From an uncultured Chloroflexota bacterium (lineage in GTDB: Bacteria; Chloroflexota; Anaerolineae; Anaerolineales; Anaerolineaceae), in contig CADACE010000027.1 in assembly GCA_902786265.1 (NCBI GenBank), forward strand, positions 8,844 to 72,843: a stretch of DNA of 64,000 nucleotides. Reading direction: 5' to 3'. The notes under the pieces were generated by a model. That model was not told the DNA's origin and searched no databases. It saw nothing but the letters and a program-made list of their open reading frames with translations. Each line of letters begins with the position of its first letter. Position 1 is the first letter of the stretch. Of this stretch, positions 24,743 through 33,517 are shown piece by piece. Made by a program: the position numbers and the translations under genes.

Positions 24743-26332
24743 TCAATTTGAATGGAGATCCAGATATTCTTTGAATGCGGCCTGATCTTTCAGCTCATAG
24801 ATATAAACATTATCATCACTGAAAACCGGTTCGGACCCCTCGGAACAGGGCAAAGCACGGAACGAGGCGGCTTCATTTTGAAACCCGATAAAAAACGGTT
24901 TATGTCCTGAGATTTCCCGAAAACTCTTTCGGGTGAGCAGATTTCTGTAGATCAAGCCGCCGTCAACCGTTTTGTCAAGCGAGACAACCGGCAATCCGTT
25001 CATTTTTTCGATCATCACATTCGCGTCATTAACCGCGTATCCGAGGTCATATCCATTTTTCTGAAGAAAATCCATCGCTTTGGAATAGGTTTCCACAGTA
25101 TCTGTTGCGTTATAAGTCAGTCCGTCATAATCCTGCGTAAAACAGTCGGGATCCCGGAAAAATGCCGCATTCATCAGACCATTTCCGATAAAAACAGCGC
25201 ACATCACTATGTAAACCCAATGTCTCAGCCGGGTTTTCTTTTCTTCAGCCATACAGCATAACAAAGGAACCACCCACACCGAAGAAGGAAGCAGATAACG
25301 GGAATAATCATATCGTGAAGAATGCGGCGGTTCATAGAAAAGGAAAGTGACAAAATTGATCGCCAGCTGCAACAACAAAAAGCCCTTCAAAACCTGCCGG
25401 ACACTGTCTGTTTCGGTTATCAGCGCTTTTCCTGAGAGGATCAATACATATCCGCTGACAATGATCCCCGCAAGAGACATGATCCCGAGAAAACTTCCGC
25501 GGTCGACTCCGGAACGATAGCCAAACTGGCGGAAAATCGCAAAAATTGTCATATATACTTTTGAAAGCCCGAGATATTCTATCTTTGAAGCATTCTCCAC
25601 GCCGAAATTGACAGCCTTCAATATGAAAAAATGGTTGATGATCCAGCCGACACCACCCATCGCAAGACAAAAGAAGGCAGGAAACAGGAAGTCTTTTTTC
25701 TTCTTTACAACAAGCTGCCAGAATACCAAAGCGCATAAAGGCCCCAGAAAGATATAAATTTCCCGTATCCCGCTGATGCTGCTTAAAACGCAGCAGACAG
25801 CCAAAAGGATCCACTTAGCGATTCCGGAAGATTTCCGTTCCTCAGCGGCATGATTTCCGCCGAACCGGAATATGAAGCCCAAAATTAAGAAAGAGAAGGT
25901 TATGTATGGCGTATAGTAGCAGTGATACAGCACGATTCTCCCGTAAGCGACACAATACGGGATCATCAGAAGAACACAGCCAAACAAAATCGTGCTGCTT
26001 TTCACAGAAGCGGACCGCATCATAAAAACAAACGACAAAAGATACAACATCTGAATTACCAGCGTCCCGCTGAAACGCACTGTTCCCCAATCCGAAAACA
26101 TCCCGAAAAAGGGAGAACAGATCAGCTGGCTGTAAATTCTGTATTCATTTCCGAAAAACCAGTCATCCGGCAGCAGTGTTTTTTCCTCATAAAAGCAGTT
26201 TGCCAGCAGCAGATCTCCCGAGATATCCTCATCCAGCAAATTCCTTGTCACATGGCTTGTCACCAATGCGGAAACAAACAATACAACCGCCAAAATCACT
26301 GAGAACAGTAAAGTTTTTCGTGCTTCATTCAT
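24743..26332 (-). CDS. polytopic GT-C-like membrane protein
   Basis: The 529-residue protein has about eleven hydrophobic segments. The first outer loop contains DEDISGD near residue 34, an acidic motif position typical of GT-C glycosyltransferases, and the C-terminal 110 residues form a soluble domain ending in a KEYLDLHSN-like tail. The family cannot be named precisely. A role in adding sugars to an envelope polymer is likely from topology and from other such genes in the window. A weak gagaag/cttctc hairpin at 24724-24744 lies between it and the convergent acyltransferase gene. Confidence 0.65.
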   Translation of the reverse strand: MNEARKTLLFSVILAVVLFVSALVTSHVTRNLLDEDISGDLLLANCFYEEKTLLPDDWFFGNEYRIYSQLICSPFFGMFSDWGTVRFSGTLVIQMLYLLSFVFMMRSASVKSSTILFGCVLLMIPYCVAYGRIVLYHCYYTPYITFSFLILGFIFRFGGNHAAEERKSSGIAKWILLAVCCVLSSISGIREIYIFLGPLCALVFWQLVVKKKKDFLFPAFFCLAMGGVGWIINHFFILKAVNFGVENASKIEYLGLSKVYMTIFAIFRQFGYRSGVDRGSFLGIMSLAGIIVSGYVLILSGKALITETDSVRQVLKGFLLLQLAINFVTFLFYEPPHSSRYDYSRYLLPSSVWVVPLLCCMAEEKKTRLRHWVYIVMCAVFIGNGLMNAAFFRDPDCFTQDYDGLTYNATDTVETYSKAMDFLQKNGYDLGYAVNDANVMIEKMNGLPVVSLDKTVDGGLIYRNLLTRKSFREISGHKPFFIGFQNEAASFRALPCSEGSEPVFSDDNVYIYELKDQAAFKEYLDLHSN

Positions 26333-26525
26333 GCGACTATTATAATCACAAATAATATGATGAAAGAGACTGACATACAGCCACGTTAATCCGGATCAAT
26401 TTTTTATTGAGTCAATAACTTTTTTCCTGATTTTCCCATGACATCTGTTATACTTTCAGTGTTAAAAACAAAAAAAACCGCTCATTAGCGGAGAAAATAC
26501 CGCCAATCAGTCTAAAGGATAACAA

Positions 26526-27701
26526 ATGATCGATATTTTTGAAAAATGCTCAAAACGCGCCATCCAGGATGACCTTCGTGATAACGGAATTTACCCATAT
26601 TTTCACTATCTTGAAACCAGACAGGCACCGGAAGTCATCATGGAAGGCAAACGCCGCATCATGCTTGGCTCTAACAACTACCTCGGCCTCACAACCAACC
26701 CGGAAGTCATGGAAGCGGCCATCAAAGCCATAGAAGAATTCGGGACCGGCTGTTCCGGTTCACGGTTTTTGAACGGCACCCTGAAACTTCACCTGGAACT
26801 GGAAGAAGAAATGGCGAACTTTCTGCATAAAGACGCCGTCATCACCTTCCCTACCGGTTTCCAGTCCAATCTCGGTATCATCAGCGCGCTCGTCGGCCGC
26901 AATGATTATGTGATCCTGGACCGGGAAGATCATGCTTCCATTTATGACGCGGCACGGCTGGGCTGGGGTAAGATGCTCCGCTACCACCACGACAATATGC
27001 AGGAACTGGAAAGCTGCCTGCAGCAGGTCCCTGCCGACAAAGGCTGTCTGATCGTGACAGACGGTGTCTTCTCCATGAGCGGCGGCATCGCCAACCTGCC
27101 GGAAATCTGCCGGCTTGCCAGACAATACGGCGCCCGGGTGATGGTCGATGACGCACACGGCCTCGGCGTTTTGGGTGAAGGCGGACGCGGTACAGCCAAT
27201 TACTATGGTTTGGAAGACCAGGTCGATATTTACATGGGAACCTTCTCCAAATCTCTCGCCAGCCTCGGCGGATATATGGCAGGAAATGCCCGTGTCGTGG
27301 ACTGGGTCAAACATAACTCCCGCCCGTTCATGTTTGCCGCATCGGTACCGCCGGCCCAGGCAGCAGCTGCGCTTGCCTCCCTGCGTTACCTGAAAGCCCA
27401 TCCGGAAATTGTCACCCGCCTGAATACACTGGCAGATCGTTTCCGCGCCCGGCTCAAGGAAAAAGGACTGAATATCATCGAGGCCAAGACCCCGATCGTC
27501 CCGATTTTCACTTATGAAGCTTACCGCACACTGGACAAATGCTCCAAGATCTATGAAGGCGGCGTATACGTCAACTCCGTACTGCCTCCGGCTGCACCGG
27601 AAGGGGAATGTATGATCCGCACCAGCCTGATGGCATCACTGACAGATGCTCTGGTCGATGAAGCCGCGGATATCATCGCAGAGGTGATCAATAATGACTG
27701 A
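26526..27701 (+). CDS. alpha-oxoamine synthase (serine palmitoyltransferase/KBL-like)
   Basis: The 391-residue PLP enzyme matches the alpha-oxoamine synthase group, which condenses an amino acid with an acyl-CoA or acyl-ACP. Key residues are visible: SNNYLGL near 49-55, the GTGCSGSRFLNGT loop near 73-85, His136, the VDDAHG Asp near 209, and the pyridoxal lysine Lys242 in TFSKSLAS. The N-terminal IFEKC...GIYPYFHYLE form resembles bacterial serine palmitoyltransferase-type proteins more than BioF. It overlaps the next gene, an SDR, by eight bases, as expected for a condensation-reduction pair making a sphingoid or related base. Biotin or threonine pathway roles remain alternatives. Confidence 0.82.
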   Translation: MIDIFEKCSKRAIQDDLRDNGIYPYFHYLETRQAPEVIMEGKRRIMLGSNNYLGLTTNPEVMEAAIKAIEEFGTGCSGSRFLNGTLKLHLELEEEMANFLHKDAVITFPTGFQSNLGIISALVGRNDYVILDREDHASIYDAARLGWGKMLRYHHDNMQELESCLQQVPADKGCLIVTDGVFSMSGGIANLPEICRLARQYGARVMVDDAHGLGVLGEGGRGTANYYGLEDQVDIYMGTFSKSLASLGGYMAGNARVVDWVKHNSRPFMFAASVPPAQAAAALASLRYLKAHPEIVTRLNTLADRFRARLKEKGLNIIEAKTPIVPIFTYEAYRTLDKCSKIYEGGVYVNSVLPPAAPEGECMIRTSLMASLTDALVDEAADIIAEVINND

Positions 27702-28488
27702 TAAAATCGCGATCGTCACCGGCGGAACATCCGGAATCGGTCTCTGTACCGCTGCTGCGCTGCAGCAGAAGGGCTGTAAGGTCTATACCTTCAGCCGCAG
27801 GTCTGCCGGTGATCCGCGTTTTACACATATTCCCGTTGACGTCACGGACCCCGAGGCGGCAGGATCCGCTGTCCGCAAAGTCCGGGACACTGAAGGGCAT
27901 CTTGATATCGTCGTCAACTGCGCCGGTTTCGGCATTTCCGGTGCCATCGAATTTACTCCGCTGGAAGATGCCAAACGCCAGATGGATGTGAACTTCTTCG
28001 GCATGGTGAATGTAAACAAACCGGCACTGACCATCATGCGTGAACAGGGCGGCGGAAGGATCGTCAATACCAGTTCCATGGCAGCTGTTTTTGCCATCCC
28101 CTTTCAGGCTTATTACTCAGCTTCAAAAGCCGCGATCAACAGCTACACCTGCGCACTGATCAATGAGGTGAAACCCTACAACATCAGTGTCTGCGCTGTC
28201 CAGCCCGGTGACATCAAAACCGATTTCACAGCAGTCCGGAAAAAGATCGAGGATGGCAATGAAGAATACGGCGGCAGGATCGTCCGTTCCGTCGCAAAGA
28301 TGGAAAAGGATGAACAAAGCGGCCTCGACCCGCAGACCGCGGGTAATTTCATCGCCAAAATCGCGCTGCAAACACGAGTCAAACCGCTTTATACCATCGA
28401 TTTTGTCTCAGGCGCTGAATGCATTCTGGACCGAATCCTTCCCAAAGGTCTCGCATACAAAATTGTCGGTTCCATGTACAGTGGTTAA
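27694..28488 (+). CDS. SDR, candidate 3-keto-sphinganine-type reductase
   Basis: This 264-residue classical SDR has VTGGTSGIG near residue 8, NCAGFG near 70, the catalytic Ser of TSSMAA and YYSASK near 131-136. The C-terminal ILPKGLAYKIVGSMY is a hydrophobic tail like those of SDRs acting on lipids. The start ATG is inside the end of the upstream synthase gene, so translation is coupled. In sphingolipid synthesis the synthase product is a 3-keto base which an SDR reduces; that role here is inference from the gene pair. Confidence 0.8.
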   Translation: MTDKIAIVTGGTSGIGLCTAAALQQKGCKVYTFSRRSAGDPRFTHIPVDVTDPEAAGSAVRKVRDTEGHLDIVVNCAGFGISGAIEFTPLEDAKRQMDVNFFGMVNVNKPALTIMREQGGGRIVNTSSMAAVFAIPFQAYYSASKAAINSYTCALINEVKPYNISVCAVQPGDIKTDFTAVRKKIEDGNEEYGGRIVRSVAKMEKDEQSGLDPQTAGNFIAKIALQTRVKPLYTIDFVSGAECILDRILPKGLAYKIVGSMYSG

Positions 28489-28490
28489 AT

Positions 28491-28527
28491 GAAAAAGGAT
28501 CCGCCGGAAAACAGCGGATCCTTTTTC
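28491..28527. terminator. bidirectional Rho-independent terminator
   Basis: Perfect 14-base arms (28491-28504 and 28514-28527) with A5 and T5 ends serve both convergent genes, the SDR on the plus strand and YdcF on the minus strand. Confidence 0.95.
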
Positions 28528-28536
28528 ATCTAACTT

Positions 28537-29349
28537 TCAGATCCATCCCCTCATTTTATACACATAATATCCCAGATATTCCTTGACGGCGTTCTGCAGT
28601 GCCTCCATATTTCCGATAGCAGGGATGAAAAACGTATAGGCAGTCGCGGCGTCAAAACGCAGGAAGTTTTCCCATTCCCGGTCAGAAAAACTGTAATCAG
28701 TCGGAGCGGGGATCACTTCCAGTCCCTGCTTTTCAAATAACGGAACAGCCCGGCGCATATGCGTCGCAGAAGAGACAAGAATGATCCGTGAAATGCCCAG
28801 TTCTTTCAATATCTTCGCGTCTTCTGCAGCTTCTTCAGCGGTATTCAATGATTTATCCTGGATCAGCAAAGCTTCTTCAGGAATGCCGTACATTTTCATC
28901 AGTTCCGCCATTTCGGAAGCAGGAGAAGAAACGGCGTCTCCCGAAAGGACCTCGCCGTCACGCCAGCGGATATAACTGCCGCCCAGAAGAAGCTTATCCG
29001 CGGCACCGTCACGGTACAGTTTTACCGCATAGGTGATGCGGTCGCCGCCGCCATTAACTTCGACGATCTGTCTCGGCGCGGATTTTGTGATGGTGCCGCC
29101 GCCAAGGACAACAATAGCATCGGCAGTCTGCGTCCCATCATACGCGGGATAAGCCTGCTCCAGCTTGCGGATCAGCAAACCGCCGGGAAGCTTGTTTCCG
29201 GTGACCAATACAAAAATCAGGATCAGCCACAAAACACAGTTTTTGGCTCTGGCGGAACGACAGAAAATCAGCCCGATGAGCGTCATAAACATGATCAGCC
29301 CCGCGGGATAAACCAGATTTGGAAGCACTTTTGACAGATAAACAAACAT
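28537..29349 (-). CDS. YdcF/ElyC-family membrane protein (DUF218)
   Basis: The 270-residue protein has two N-terminal membrane segments and a DUF218 domain with DAIVVLGGG near residue 82, LLLGGSYIRW, DKSLNTAEEA near 165 and SSATHMRRAVPLF near 193. ElyC/SanA-type members act in envelope integrity, probably by handling lipid-linked cell-wall intermediates. The upstream spacer holds a 7-bp repeat array starting at 29361. Function beyond the family level is unknown. Confidence 0.87.
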   Translation of the reverse strand: MFVYLSKVLPNLVYPAGLIMFMTLIGLIFCRSARAKNCVLWLILIFVLVTGNKLPGGLLIRKLEQAYPAYDGTQTADAIVVLGGGTITKSAPRQIVEVNGGGDRITYAVKLYRDGAADKLLLGGSYIRWRDGEVLSGDAVSSPASEMAELMKMYGIPEEALLIQDKSLNTAEEAAEDAKILKELGISRIILVSSATHMRRAVPLFEKQGLEVIPAPTDYSFSDREWENFLRFDAATAYTFFIPAIGNMEALQNAVKEYLGYYVYKMRGWI

Positions 29350-29360
29350 AAGGCAGCATT

Positions 29361-29395
29361 TTCAGGTATCAGGTTTCAGGTATCAGAGATCAGCG
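29361..29395 (+). repeat. 7-bp tandem repeat array (five units)
   Basis: Units ttcaggt, atcaggt, ttcaggt, atcagag, atcagcg, alternating almost perfectly. It faces an opposite-strand array at 29472 about 76 bases away. Confidence 0.9.
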
Positions 29396-29471
29396 ATCCC
29401 GTACATGATACGAAGCTTCATGCTTACAGGTGCCCGGATGAAAAATATGCCAATTGCCGGAGTATTTACTT

Positions 29472-29492
29472 ACATCCGAAACCTGAAACCTG
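29472..29492 (-). repeat. 7-bp tandem repeat array on the minus strand
   Basis: Units acatccg, aaacctg, aaacctg on the plus strand; reverse-complemented they match the array at 29361, so the two can pair as arms of a hairpin. It ends six bases before the stop codon of the LRR gene. Confidence 0.8.
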
Positions 29493-29497
29493 ATTAA

Positions 29498-31945
29498 TTA
29501 CTTTCCTCCGAATAAACGGATCAACGGTCCGAACAGCCATTCAAAAAAGCCGGCTAAGAAGGACTTCGGCTGTTCCGGTACCGGCGTCGGTGCCGGCTGC
29601 TGGAAACTGACCTCCATCATCACCGGATCTGACATATAAATATTCCCGGCAGCATCGCGGACCCGCAGCTGCAGTGAGAATTTGCCCTGTTTCAGCAGAT
29701 CATCCGGAACAGTAACCGTGGCATTACAGGCAGAAGCATTACATACTTTCGATGCCGGGGTCCATTCCATCGCGAAAGCCGGGTACAGGTTGCCGGAGGC
29801 ATCCAGATAGTTAATAGAATATTCTTTCATTCCCGTATACCGCCAGGTCATCGGGATGTTATTTCCTGTCATAGCCTCAAGCTTATATGTAAAGCCAAGC
29901 GCGGCTGCCGGATTCTGCGCAGGAACCGGAGTTGATGTCTGGGTGGGCTGAACCTGTACATACTGCGGATATTGGTACGATGAAGTCGCGGTCGGATAAA
30001 CATAATACGGATTATAGTTTGTATACGGCGTCGCTGTTGGATAATAATACGGCTGCGGCTGATAATAATACGGCGTCGCTGTCGGATAATAATAGGGCTG
30101 CGGCTGATAATAATACGGCGTCGCTGTCGGATAATAATACGGCTGCGGCTGGTAATAATAAGGTGTCGCTGTCGGGTAATAATAGGGCTGCGGCTGGTAA
30201 TAATACGGTGTCGCTGTCGGGTAGTAATAGAGCTGCAGCCGATAATAATATGGCGTCGCCGTCGGGGAGTAATTCTGCTGTATATAATTTGCCGTTGCTG
30301 TTGCGTTTAAATTCAGTTGGTCAAAATATGCTGTCGCTGTTGCGTTTAAATTCTGCTGATCAAAATATGCCGTCGCTGTTGCATATAAATTCTGCTGATA
30401 ATTATATACCGTCTCTGTTGCGCTATATGCGGTCACTGTTGCGTCAAAATTCTTTTGATCAAAATATGCAGTCGCTGTTGCATTTAAAATCTGCTGATAA
30501 TTATATGCCGTCTCTGTTGCGCTATATGCCGTTGCTGTTGCGTTTAAATACTGTTGATCAAAATATGCAGTCGCTGTTTGCTGTAAATTATATGCCGTCT
30601 CTGTTGCGCTATATGCCGTCTCTGTTGCGTTTAAATTCTGTTGTTCAAAAAATGCAGTCGCTGTTTGCTGATAATTATATGCCGTCTCTGTTGCGTTATA
30701 TGCCGTCGCTGTTGCATTTAAATTCTGCTGATCATAATATGCTGTCGCCGTTGCGTAATAATCCGGCGTATCAGCAGGAACTACAGCAGGCGGCGCGGGT
30801 GTTTCTTCAAGCGAAGGATTATCCCCCTGATTTATTCCGGAATCGAAAGGATTTTGGATTCCTTCCAAAATAATATCAGGGCTCCCGAGTGAGACAAGTT
30901 TATTATACAGTTCTTGTGAAGCCATGAATTGCTGCGCGTTGTCCCGCAGGTCAAGTTTTTTCAGCTGTATCCAGGCAAAGCTCTCAGGAACAGAACCTGT
31001 CAGACGGTTGCCGGAAAGATCGATATCAGAAAGGCTCGGCAGCAGATTCCAATTTGACGGGATTTCACCATCCAGCCCGGGAGTGAGATCAACTTCGGGA
31101 TAATCCGACGGATTCAGTGACGTATAATAAATGCTCTGATATTCCGGAAGCAGCATCATCCGGGTTTTACGTTCATCCTCAAGATTATCACTGATGGTGA
31201 TTTCGCGCAGCATGGGATAAAACTCAAACGCCGCGGGAAGCTCGGGAATTGTACCGGTCAGAAAGTTTCCTTTGAGTTCCAGTACTTCCAGCTTTGGGAG
31301 AGCAGAAAAAAGGTTTTCCGGCAGGGGACCGAGCACGAGCGTATCCACCATATGCAATTCCTTCAAATCCCGAAGGCCAAGAAGTTCTTCCGGAAAAACA
31401 GTAAAAAATCCGGCGTTTTTAAATGTCAGTTTCGTCACACGTCCGGCTTCACAGGTGATCCCGTTCCAGGTGCATGGAGCATAATCATCAGCAGAGAACC
31501 ATCCGGATATGCTTTTCCCGCTGTCTGTCATAGCGGAATAAAGCGCGTAAAGAATTTCTACCTGATCTTCATCTATATCCATCCAGGTTGGTGCTGCGGG
31601 CTCTTCCGCAGGTTCCGGTTCTCCAGTTACTTCATTATTCTGTACTGCAGCATCTGTAGGATCAGAGATGTTTTCACTATTCTGATTTTCCTCACCATTC
31701 AGGAAAGGATCGACCAGATTTTCATTCTGGTAAGTGTCATCCTGATAAGCGGGCTCATCGGAAAAACCGGGATCGCCCCATCCGTTTTCGGCATTATCAT
31801 CCTCACCGGGAGCCGTTTCATTTTCTGAAAATTCGTTTTCCTGATATACCTCAGGAGTCTCCATTTCAGAAAAATAAACTGCGTCAAATGCGCAGATAAA
31901 CAACGACAGAAGAATGATCATAAGAATGCTTATTTTTTTTATCAT
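29498..31945 (-). CDS. exported leucine-rich and tyrosine-repeat protein
   Basis: The 815-residue protein has a signal peptide (1-20), an acidic Asn/Glu-rich stretch to about 115, and a plant-type leucine-rich repeat domain (about 128-350, with DLKELHMVD, LEVLELKGNFLTGTIPELP, LSDIDLSGNRLTGSVPESF). Residues about 395-560 are Ala-Thr-x-Thr-Ala-Tyr repeats and about 563-650 five copies of a 15-residue PYYYQPQPYYYPTAT unit. A beta-type domain (about 670-780) and an amphipathic tail FLAGFFEWLFGP follow. It is probably surface-displayed and binds proteins or glycans. The repeats make the gene prone to length change. Confidence 0.8.
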   Translation of the reverse strand: MIKKISILMIILLSLFICAFDAVYFSEMETPEVYQENEFSENETAPGEDDNAENGWGDPGFSDEPAYQDDTYQNENLVDPFLNGEENQNSENISDPTDAAVQNNEVTGEPEPAEEPAAPTWMDIDEDQVEILYALYSAMTDSGKSISGWFSADDYAPCTWNGITCEAGRVTKLTFKNAGFFTVFPEELLGLRDLKELHMVDTLVLGPLPENLFSALPKLEVLELKGNFLTGTIPELPAAFEFYPMLREITISDNLEDERKTRMMLLPEYQSIYYTSLNPSDYPEVDLTPGLDGEIPSNWNLLPSLSDIDLSGNRLTGSVPESFAWIQLKKLDLRDNAQQFMASQELYNKLVSLGSPDIILEGIQNPFDSGINQGDNPSLEETPAPPAVVPADTPDYYATATAYYDQQNLNATATAYNATETAYNYQQTATAFFEQQNLNATETAYSATETAYNLQQTATAYFDQQYLNATATAYSATETAYNYQQILNATATAYFDQKNFDATVTAYSATETVYNYQQNLYATATAYFDQQNLNATATAYFDQLNLNATATANYIQQNYSPTATPYYYRLQLYYYPTATPYYYQPQPYYYPTATPYYYQPQPYYYPTATPYYYQPQPYYYPTATPYYYQPQPYYYPTATPYTNYNPYYVYPTATSSYQYPQYVQVQPTQTSTPVPAQNPAAALGFTYKLEAMTGNNIPMTWRYTGMKEYSINYLDASGNLYPAFAMEWTPASKVCNASACNATVTVPDDLLKQGKFSLQLRVRDAAGNIYMSDPVMMEVSFQQPAPTPVPEQPKSFLAGFFEWLFGPLIRLFGGK
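30026..30262 (-). repeat. 45-bp coding tandem repeat
   Basis: About five near-identical 45-base units encode the 15-residue Tyr/Pro repeat of the LRR protein. Codon choice differs slightly between units (gataat/ggtaat, gtcgct/gttgct), so they are not all recent copies. Confidence 0.88.
30275..30765 (-). repeat. degenerate coding repeat (Ala-Thr-x-Thr-Ala-Tyr)
   Basis: Units of about 21 and 39 bases encode ATATAYN, ATETAYN and TATAYFDQQNLNA-type repeats. They are more diverged than the neighbouring 45-base units. Confidence 0.8.
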
Positions 31946-32406
31946 ATCATGCCTCTTATTCTATATTCGGGAAATCCACCGGGGTCCAGCATGGTTTTCT
32001 GCGGAACTTACCATTTTGTTTTGAGCAAATTTCCCTTTCATTTTTTCGGAAACGGCAGCGGCTTTTTCAGACGAAACCATTTAGTTCAGCCGCTTCCGAC
32101 ACCTTCAAATCTTATTTTAATTCTACTTTATAAATAAAGTTCTGAACCAAATAAAGGATTTTGTATTAAATTCCGGTGATCCCTTTCACACTGTACGGGA
32201 TCTTTCCGTAGGTCATGAATTAAAGACGCAGTTCCGCTCCGAATTGTTCCGAATTGATCACTCCCGATTGTCCGCGATCACGGTCATAAATGAGACCGGT
32301 GATTAAAATAAGAGAGACAGATTTCCGCGGGACACATCTCCCGGTGAAATCGTCTCCCTGATTCATTTATAAAAAATTCCGCAAACGGCTCATTCCGCCG
32401 TGCTGC
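31946..32406. other. 460-base gene-free spacer
   Basis: The part near 31946-32150 must hold the promoter of the minus-strand LRR gene, but no clear -35/-10 pair stands out. The part near 32320-32364 holds a long stem-loop. No conserved coding frame or RNA motif was recognised. Confidence 0.55.
32320..32364 (-). terminator. stem-loop after the DUF5343-like gene
   Basis: Imperfect arms of about 18 bases (agagacagatttcc... and ...gaaatcgtctccct) pair with one-base bulges. On the minus strand a T-rich tail follows, consistent with an intrinsic terminator. Confidence 0.55.
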
Positions 32407-33246
32407 TCATCCTTTTATTTGATTGAAAGCCTCCGCTGCCGCATCGGAAAACAGAGCGGTCAGATCCTTCTTCGTAATGTTCTCATCCGCAACAATTTTG
32501 AGGGTGATCGTCGCTGTTCCGCCCTTTTTTGTCACTTTCAGAGAATCAACTGAAGATTTCGGTCCGGAAGGTTTTTTCGCTGAAGCAGCCGGTTTCTTCG
32601 CCGCGGAAGCAGCTTTTTTGTCCGCAGCCGCTTTCAGTTTCGGATCAATAAAGAGCAGGTAAATGCCCAGCATTTTCTTCGCCGTGGCAGAGGAAACGTC
32701 CGCGTTTTTCACAAACCAGTTCAGAGCGGATTCCTGCTGGGCAGCCGTGCTGAAGCCCAGTTTTCTCAGGCCGGCCGGATACACAGCTTCAGCGATGGCG
32801 AGGCAGGTATCAACATATTTCGCGTCATTGGCCCAGGCTTTGAGCTTGGTAGTCGGTTTTCCATCCTTGAGCAGGCCCAGCAGCGCCAAAGCGGGAAGCA
32901 CGCTGGCTTTGATCGTTTCCGCTTTCAGACCGGTCGCATTTGTCAAAGTGGAAGCAGTGACCTTTTCCGGGATGCTTTTCTGGAACTTTTCACGAACAGC
33001 CCAATAGGTTTTTTCGCTGAATTGAGGGTAATCAACTTTTTCCGGTATCAGTTTGGAAATCAGGCTGTCACTTTTGCTGTCCTTTTTTCTGGAAGATCCG
33101 CTCTTCTTTGAGCTGCCGGAAACAGCACTCGCTGCCAGGTCGACCACAGTATCAAGGCCAATACCGCTGTTCCCGATCAGGTCCGCGGCGATATCGATCA
33201 GAGAATTCTTCGGATTAGTGTTTGCATCGGTATTTTTCGCTGCCAT
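32407..33246 (-). CDS. DUF5343-like protein with basic linkers
   Basis: The 279-residue protein has an N-terminal region with a Ser/Lys-rich linker (about 45-60), a helical winged-helix-like core (about 70-205: FSEKTYWAVREKFQKSIPEKVTASTLTNATGL ... LLGLLKDGKPTTKLKAWAND) resembling DUF5343, an Ala/Lys-rich linker (about 208-232), and a C-terminal beta-alpha domain. The overall charge and linkers recall DNA-associated proteins. Start at the ATG at 33246 with AAGGAG, not the in-frame start at 33270. The domain call is tentative and the function is unknown. Confidence 0.6.
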   Translation of the reverse strand: MAAKNTDANTNPKNSLIDIAADLIGNSGIGLDTVVDLAASAVSGSSKKSGSSRKKDSKSDSLISKLIPEKVDYPQFSEKTYWAVREKFQKSIPEKVTASTLTNATGLKAETIKASVLPALALLGLLKDGKPTTKLKAWANDAKYVDTCLAIAEAVYPAGLRKLGFSTAAQQESALNWFVKNADVSSATAKKMLGIYLLFIDPKLKAAADKKAASAAKKPAASAKKPSGPKSSVDSLKVTKKGGTATITLKIVADENITKKDLTALFSDAAAEAFNQIKG

Positions 33247-33517
33247 TAGTTCACTCCTTATCAGAATCATTGCGGAATAACCGCATAAACCGGTAAATCA
33301 TTCGGGAGCCGGTGAACTGAGCTCAGCCGATACCTGTTATGGAGCAGCTTTCAGATCCGTACCAATTCACTGATGTCCCGTGAAATACCTTGAACAGATG
33401 TTTAAATATTTATATCACATTTACACTGAAAAATATACGGAAATCAAAAATTCGCCGTAATTTCAAAAAATCGCTTTCCCCGCTGTTTTTCCGAAAAGGC
33501 ATGATATACTGTTATTT

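Noticed and set aside
30026..30262. A CRISPR array
   Set aside because: The 45-bp units have no unique spacers and are in frame within a protein-coding gene.
29932..30873. A 313-codon plus-strand frame with LLRLNSxDQNMxSL-type repeats opposite the LRR gene
   Set aside because: It is the antisense shadow of the tandem repeats: periodic DNA keeps several frames open. It has no signal or ribosome site.
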